Assembly (NCBI GenBank): GCA_002400675.1
Contig: NVQY01000059.1
Location: 1,325-12,612, forward strand
DNA length: 11,288 nucleotides
DNA from: Paracoccaceae bacterium
GTDB taxonomy: Bacteria > Pseudomonadota > Alphaproteobacteria > Rhodobacterales > Rhodobacteraceae
Direction: 5' to 3'
This document shows positions 7,357-11,288 of this stretch, piece by piece. A model generated the notes under the pieces. It had not been told where the DNA came from, searched no databases, and was given only the letters and a program-made list of their open reading frames with translations. Numbering within the stretch: the first letter of the stretch is position 1; each line of letters opens with the position of its first letter. A program made the position numbers and the translations under genes.

Positions 7357-7938
7357 TTACCGAAGCCCGTCCAGCCCCTTGATATCCCACGCCTCAAGCC
7401 CGCCAGAGCGCGAATGTACCCGTGGCCCGGTGGTCATCACCAGTGCCAGCAGCATTTCATCCGCGCGTGGGCCGTCGTTCACGCCAACCTCCATCGAATC
7501 AAAATGACTGCGCACATAGGCCGCGTTGATATGGGTGATCGGCACGTCCAGCCGCGCGCCCACGCCGCCAACTTTCTTGGCCGATGGCACGATTGCCTTG
7601 GTGCCGCCAATCGCCTCGCGCATGGCATAGCCGCCGGGGGCGTGCCACAGCGCCCCGTGCTCCAACTCCCCCGCAGCACCAATCAGCGCGCCCTTGCCAT
7701 AGCCCTCGATCCGCGCGCCACCGCCAAGGGTTTTCACCAGACCCTCGGCCATTTGCAGCCCCAACGGGCGCAGATCATCCATAAACCCCTGAATATCCGG
7801 CGCATAATACCCCGCAAACGGGTTGTGGATCACCGCAAGGGCGGCACTGCGCAACAGCGGCTTGTCGGCCACGGGACCGCCTTCGTGATAGATTTCCTCG
7901 ACCACCGTTATCATTTTTCGCACGCGTAATTCAGGCAT
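7357..7938 (-). CDS. DUF1185 / 'amino acid synthesis' family protein (PF06684), paralogue B
   Basis: Second member of the same family, 193 residues, clearly homologous to the next gene over its whole length but well diverged. It keeps NPFAG (39-43), YGKGALIG (80-87), GELEH (90-94), VPSAKKVGG (117-125), LDVP (130-133), AAYVRSHFD (139-147), the ND.PRA.E block (154-161), GGL (179-181) and the terminal GLR. The N-terminal half, up to the NPFAG, differs most. The start at 7938 lies inside the last codons of the UPF0280 gene, an eight-base overlap without a clear ribosome site of its own, which suggests translational coupling. It matches the paralogue's N-terminus (RVRK aligning with DIRK). The tandem pair could be subunits of a hetero-oligomer or successive enzymes on related substrates. 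Both are inferences. Confidence 0.85.
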   Translation of the reverse strand: MPELRVRKMITVVEEIYHEGGPVADKPLLRSAALAVIHNPFAGYYAPDIQGFMDDLRPLGLQMAEGLVKTLGGGARIEGYGKGALIGAAGELEHGALWHAPGGYAMREAIGGTKAIVPSAKKVGGVGARLDVPITHINAAYVRSHFDSMEVGVNDGPRADEMLLALVMTTGPRVHSRSGGLEAWDIKGLDGLR

Positions 7939-8803
7939 GTTGCACCATTCTGGTTAAAGTATCATTATCTTGCGCCATCTCCCCGATGATGCGCTGCCCC
8001 CGGTTCAGGAACAAGGCCGCGCCCAGGATCTGCCCCCGCCCCAACATCACCTGCGCCACCTTGGCACCATGGGCCAGCGCCGCGTCCACGTCCCCCGCGC
8101 ACAGCGGCCCGACATGGCTCACCACCGCCCGCGCGCCCAGATCACTGTCCGGGTCGATTACACAGGCAGGCGTGCGGATAATCGCCGGATGCCCGGCCAG
8201 ATCAACCGCATTGGCGATCAGCGTCGCCGCCACATCGGCCTGCGCCGCATTGCGCGCCAGCACCGTCACACTATCGGCGATGCCAAACGACAGGCTGCGC
8301 CCGCCCTGCCCGCTGGTGGCAATGCCGCGCGCGGGGCTGGCCGCGTCAATGGTGACGCGCCCCTGATCCGCCCCGTCCAGCCCGGCAATCGCGGCGGTGT
8401 ATGTCGTGCCCGCACCCAGAAACAGCGCGATATCGCCGCCATTGTTCACATAGGCGCGTGTTACGTCCGGGCCGGTGAGGGCACCCAGAACCTCATCCGC
8501 AACCGCCCCCGCAACGGCCGCCATCGGCGTCACAAACACATCCCGCGCATGTGGCCGCACAGCGCGATCCATCCGCCGCGCCACCTCGCCATCTGGCGTG
8601 TCGGCCCCAATCGCCCGGCGCAGCAGCGGCAGTTCGGTGACCAGTTCCGACAGGATGGTGTCGAACCGACGCGCCGCGCGTTCAAACCCCCTTTGCCGCG
8701 CGCCCGGCGACCCCGCATCAACGCCGATCACCAGATCAATCGGCCCGTGCTGCAAATGCAACCGCGACCCATCCCCCAGCAATGCCGCCACCGCACCCGC
8801 CAT
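7931..8803 (-). CDS. UPF0280 family protein (ApbE-like fold)
   Basis: Uncharacterised cytoplasmic protein of 290 residues, a normal length for UPF0280. This family is related in fold to ApbE, the enzyme that attaches FMN to threonine in Rnf/Nqr-type proteins, but it has no proven reaction. Recognisable blocks are FVTPMAAVAGAVADEVL (90-106), AYVNNGGDIALFL (117-129), GIATSG (160-165), FGIADSVTVLA (173-183) and ADVAATLIANAVD (189-201). No signal peptide is seen, unlike most bacterial ApbE. The gene starts three bases after the Hnr-like gene stops and overlaps the next gene by eight bases, so it is locked into the operon. Possible jobs (inference) are modifying or loading a cofactor on the neighbouring Fe-S or molybdenum enzymes, or catalysing its own pathway step. 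The family call is firm; the function is open. Confidence 0.85.
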   Translation of the reverse strand: MAGAVAALLGDGSRLHLQHGPIDLVIGVDAGSPGARQRGFERAARRFDTILSELVTELPLLRRAIGADTPDGEVARRMDRAVRPHARDVFVTPMAAVAGAVADEVLGALTGPDVTRAYVNNGGDIALFLGAGTTYTAAIAGLDGADQGRVTIDAASPARGIATSGQGGRSLSFGIADSVTVLARNAAQADVAATLIANAVDLAGHPAIIRTPACVIDPDSDLGARAVVSHVGPLCAGDVDAALAHGAKVAQVMLGRGQILGAALFLNRGQRIIGEMAQDNDTLTRMVQHA

Positions 8804-8806
8804 ACC

Positions 8807-10291
8807 CTACACCGACCTATCCGGTGCCCAGCGGAAATTCCGGCTTGAGGTCGGATCGCTGTTGCGGTCAATCTGATCCACCCTGCGCACCTGATCGCCC
8901 AGCACCGAGTCCACCTTCTGCACCGACCCCATATGCCCGCCCAGCGCCTCGTAATCCGACAGCCGCATGGTGAATTCAATCGGTGCCACCAGCGCCGGGG
9001 TCGGCACATAGCCAAACGCATTTGACGGCATGTCCATGACATCCGCCATCACCGTGATCCCCCCGCCGGGCCAGACATAGGCCGTGGCCCCGCCGCACGA
9101 AACATAAGTCAGCGAATCGCGTACCGAATTGGTCAACCGCACGGGGTTTTCCGTCACCCCGGCGCGCAATGACCCCCCGGCCCCGCCCATGAACAGCACC
9201 GAACACAGCGAGGGTTCGCAGTTCTCGGCAATGCGGTCCACCGAGGTTTGCAACCGCGCCGGCATGTCCATCTTGACCGGCTTCAAATCCCCGTCCAACT
9301 CGTAATAGGCGCGCTGTTCGCCGGTGGTAGACACCATCAACAGGCTCTGGCCCGCGTGCGCCTTACCCGGATCGAAATCCTTTAGGATGGTCAATGGGTC
9401 GTCAATATCGGTCCCGCCCCAACCGGTCCCCGGCCCCGCCACCTGAAAATACCGCCCCGGAGTAGACCGCCGCCCCTTGATACGAATGCCCGTGGGGGCC
9501 ACGTCCAGCATCTTGCCCGCCTGATGTTCCGACAAAACCCCGGTGATGTGATCGTCCACCACCACCACCTCGTCCACCTTGTCGGCCCATTGCGCCGCAA
9601 ACATGCCGATGGCGGCCGAGCCACAGCCAACCCGCATCAACGTTTCCTCGGCCCCGTTAACAATGGGCGCCTCGCCCGCCTGAATGACCACCCGTGCGCC
9701 GTCGTCAATCACCACCTCGACCGCCTCGCGATTGCACAGGCGCAGCAAGGCGTCGCAGGTCACTCGCCCCTCTTTCTTTGATCCACCGGTCAGGTGTTCC
9801 ACCCCGCCCAACGACAGCATTTTAGAGCCATACTCGGACGTCATCACATGGCCAATCGCCTCGCCGTCCACCCGCACAACGGCGCGTTCAGGGCCAATAT
9901 GGCGGTCGGTGTCGATCTTCACCTTCACGCCGCAATAGCTGAATATGCCTTCGGTCACTACCGTCACCATATCGACCCCCGCCACGTCCTGCGACACGAT
10001 GAAAGGGGCCGGTTTGTAATCGGGATAGGTCGTCCCCGCGCCAATCGCCGTCACAAACGGGCGACTTGCGCGCAGCAAATCTCCGTCCCAGTCGCCCCCG
10101 TCGCTCAGGAATGGCACGGTTTTCACGCCCCGCTCCCGCGCCGTTTCGATGATGGTCAGCGGGTCCAGCCGCACCAACGCGCCCCCGTGGTTGGCATAGC
10201 GGTCACACGCCCCCGGTTTTCCCTCGGCGATGAAACACATCACCGGACAGGCGTCACAGCGGATTTTCTCGGGCCTGACCCTGTCAGACAT
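8807..10291 (-). CDS. 6-hydroxynicotinate reductase-like Fe-S protein (Hnr family)
   Basis: Homologue of the Hnr protein of the Eubacterium barkeri nicotinate fermentation cluster, where the enzyme reduces the ring of 6-hydroxynicotinate to 1,4,5,6-tetrahydro-6-oxonicotinate. The recognition is at family level, from memory. The 494-residue product carries an N-terminal Cys12-x2-Cys15-x3-Cys19-x9-Cys29 cluster that should bind an Fe-S centre. Glycine-rich stretches follow, including VGCGSAAIG, GPGTGWGGTD and LFMGGAGGSLRAG, and the C-terminal third is well structured (CGGATAYVWPGGG). There is no signal peptide or membrane segment. ATG 10291 is preferred over the GTG one codon upstream because of ribosome-site spacing. 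The gene overlaps the molybdenum hydroxylase by eight bases. The pairing repeats the hydroxylase-then-reductase order of nicotinate breakdown, but related N-heterocycles are equally possible substrates. Confidence 0.8.
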   Translation of the reverse strand: MSDRVRPEKIRCDACPVMCFIAEGKPGACDRYANHGGALVRLDPLTIIETARERGVKTVPFLSDGGDWDGDLLRASRPFVTAIGAGTTYPDYKPAPFIVSQDVAGVDMVTVVTEGIFSYCGVKVKIDTDRHIGPERAVVRVDGEAIGHVMTSEYGSKMLSLGGVEHLTGGSKKEGRVTCDALLRLCNREAVEVVIDDGARVVIQAGEAPIVNGAEETLMRVGCGSAAIGMFAAQWADKVDEVVVVDDHITGVLSEHQAGKMLDVAPTGIRIKGRRSTPGRYFQVAGPGTGWGGTDIDDPLTILKDFDPGKAHAGQSLLMVSTTGEQRAYYELDGDLKPVKMDMPARLQTSVDRIAENCEPSLCSVLFMGGAGGSLRAGVTENPVRLTNSVRDSLTYVSCGGATAYVWPGGGITVMADVMDMPSNAFGYVPTPALVAPIEFTMRLSDYEALGGHMGSVQKVDSVLGDQVRRVDQIDRNSDPTSSRNFRWAPDRSV

Positions 10292-11288
10292 CACACGCCC
10301 CCTTCAACGCGGCACGCACCCGCGCGGGCGTGGCAGGCAGCCGGCGAATACGCACGCCGCACGCATCATAGATCGCGTTCACAATGGCCGGTGCCGTGGG
10401 GATCAGCACATGCTCGCCCAGCCCCTTGGCCCCGTATGGCCCGTGGGCGTCCGGCACCTCGACAATGATAGTCTCGACCGGCGGCATGTCCCCGGCGGTG
10501 GGGATCAGGTAATCATGCAGGTTCTCCGTGCGCCCCGGCAGGTATTCCTCCATCAAGGCCATGCCCAGCCCCTGCGCGATACCGCCATGCACCTGCCCTT
10601 CGACCAGCATGGGGTTGATCGCGCGCCCCACATCATGGGCGGCGGTAAAGGCGATGGGTTTGACAGTGCCAAGCGCCGTGTCCACCTCAACCACGCAGAT
10701 ATGCGCCGCATAGCCGAACTGCGCATAAGGCACCCCCTGCCCGTTTTCATCCAAGGGTTTGGTGGGCGGATCATAGGTTTCTTGCGACCGCAGCACATAG
10801 CCCAAATCGTCAGGTTCCAGTTTGGACAGGTCAATCTCGTGCACCCGCCCCGCGTCGTGAACCGCGATTTTGCCCGGGCGAAACTCCAACGTGGCCTCTT
10901 GCGCGGCGTTGCACAGCGACAGGATGGTGCGCCGCAACGCCTGCCCCGACAGGCGCGCGGCATTGCCGGTCACAAAGGTCTGGCGCGAGGCCGACGTCTT
11001 GCCCGCGTCCGGCGTCACATCGGTGTCCGGGCCAACCAGTTGCAAATGCTCCGCCGCCATCCCCAGCGCCGTGGCGAAAATCTGGCCGATGACCGTGTTG
11101 GACCCCTGACCGATATCTATCGCGCCCTGATGCAGAACCACAGACCCATCGGCGCGCACCCCGGCGCGGATGGTCGACGGGTTGGGCAGTGACGTGTTGC
11201 CACACCCATACCAGCCCGCCGCAACGCCAATACCCCGGCGCAGGGGGCTGCCCGAGGATTGTGCTTCGGCGTTAAAGGCGCTGGTCGC
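10284..11288 (-). CDS. Molybdopterin-binding subunit, xanthine dehydrogenase family (C-terminal part)
   Basis: The reading frame is open to the right edge, so the 334 residues seen are the C-terminal part of a protein usually of about 700-800. These subunits hold the molybdenum cofactor and hydroxylate N-heterocycles or aldehydes with water as oxygen source. In order, the fragment shows GCGNTSLP, the cofactor-binding HQGAIDIGQGSNTV, PDAGKTSASRQTFVTGNA, VVEVDTALGTV, DVGRAINPMLVEGQVHGG and, near the end, GAKGLGEHV. The Glu in GLGE corresponds to the essential catalytic glutamate of xanthine dehydrogenase. Nothing looks broken. The Fe-S and FAD subunits are not in view and may lie beyond the right edge. 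Its final bases overlap the Hnr-like start, so the two are co-translated. The substrate is unknown; the Hnr-like partner suggests a pyridine-type ring. Confidence 0.92.
   Translation of the reverse strand, partial: ATSAFNAEAQSSGSPLRRGIGVAAGWYGCGNTSLPNPSTIRAGVRADGSVVLHQGAIDIGQGSNTVIGQIFATALGMAAEHLQLVGPDTDVTPDAGKTSASRQTFVTGNAARLSGQALRRTILSLCNAAQEATLEFRPGKIAVHDAGRVHEIDLSKLEPDDLGYVLRSQETYDPPTKPLDENGQGVPYAQFGYAAHICVVEVDTALGTVKPIAFTAAHDVGRAINPMLVEGQVHGGIAQGLGMALMEEYLPGRTENLHDYLIPTAGDMPPVETIIVEVPDAHGPYGAKGLGEHVLIPTAPAIVNAIYDACGVRIRRLPATPARVRAALKGACDV
10298..10304 (-). promoter_or_regulatory. Ribosome binding site of the Hnr-like gene
   Basis: On the minus strand AAGGGGG ends six bases before the ATG at 10291 and only three before the alternative GTG at 10294, so the ATG is favoured. 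The site lies within the end of the molybdenum hydroxylase coding sequence. Confidence 0.65.

Noticed and set aside
7970..8848. Long plus-strand open frame opposite UPF0280
   Set aside because: It has Arg/Pro/His-rich antisense translation of a well-conserved UPF0280 gene, with no domain character.
11157..11159. ATG at 11159 as the true start of the molybdenum hydroxylase gene
   Set aside because: The frame stays open to the window edge and the residues before this Met (GCGNTSLP and onward) are family sequence, so this is an internal Met of a truncated view.
10230..11192. Long plus-strand open frame opposite the molybdenum hydroxylase
   Set aside because: It has Arg/His-rich antisense composition, while the minus strand shows unmistakable molybdopterin-binding motifs.
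1..11288. CRISPR arrays, tRNA/rRNA genes, insertion sequences or phage genes
   Set aside because: No regularly spaced repeats, cloverleaf-like segments, transposase motifs or terminal inverted repeats were seen. The window is almost fully occupied by two compact operons.

Overview
The window looks like a moderately GC-rich alphaproteobacterium, most likely a marine Rhodobacteraceae (Roseobacter-group) member. This is inferred from codon use (heavily G/C third positions), the large family-5 solute-binding protein, and the DUF1185/UPF0280/Hnr-like gene set. I could not check the assignment by a search.

Layout: positions 1-432 hold an uncertain coding fragment at the left edge and a strong intrinsic-terminator-like hairpin (352-378). 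From 433 to 6764 a complete five-gene ABC importer operon runs on the plus strand: a secreted family-5 solute-binding protein, a hairpin-bearing gap, two OppB/OppC-type permeases, and two OppD/OppF-type ATPases. These genes are very tightly packed, with ATGA overlaps at both ATPase starts. From 6761 to the right edge a second operon runs on the minus strand and converges on the first. In its own 5'->3' order it holds the C-terminal part of a molybdenum hydroxylase (xanthine dehydrogenase family, running off the right edge), a homologue of 6-hydroxynicotinate reductase with a four-cysteine Fe-S motif, a UPF0280 (ApbE-like fold) protein, and two diverged DUF1185 (PF06684, 'AA_synth') paralogues. 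The two operons meet tail to tail and share a CTAG in which both stop codons overlap.

How the genes may work together (inference): a molybdenum hydroxylase followed by an Hnr-like reductase matches the first two steps of reductive nicotinate breakdown (ring hydroxylation, then ring reduction). UPF0280 and the DUF1185 pair would be accessory or downstream steps with no firmly established reaction, and the ABC importer would bring in the substrate or a precursor. The unassigned UPF0280 plus DUF1185 pair is the best candidate here for undescribed biochemistry. The actual substrate cannot be read from the sequence.
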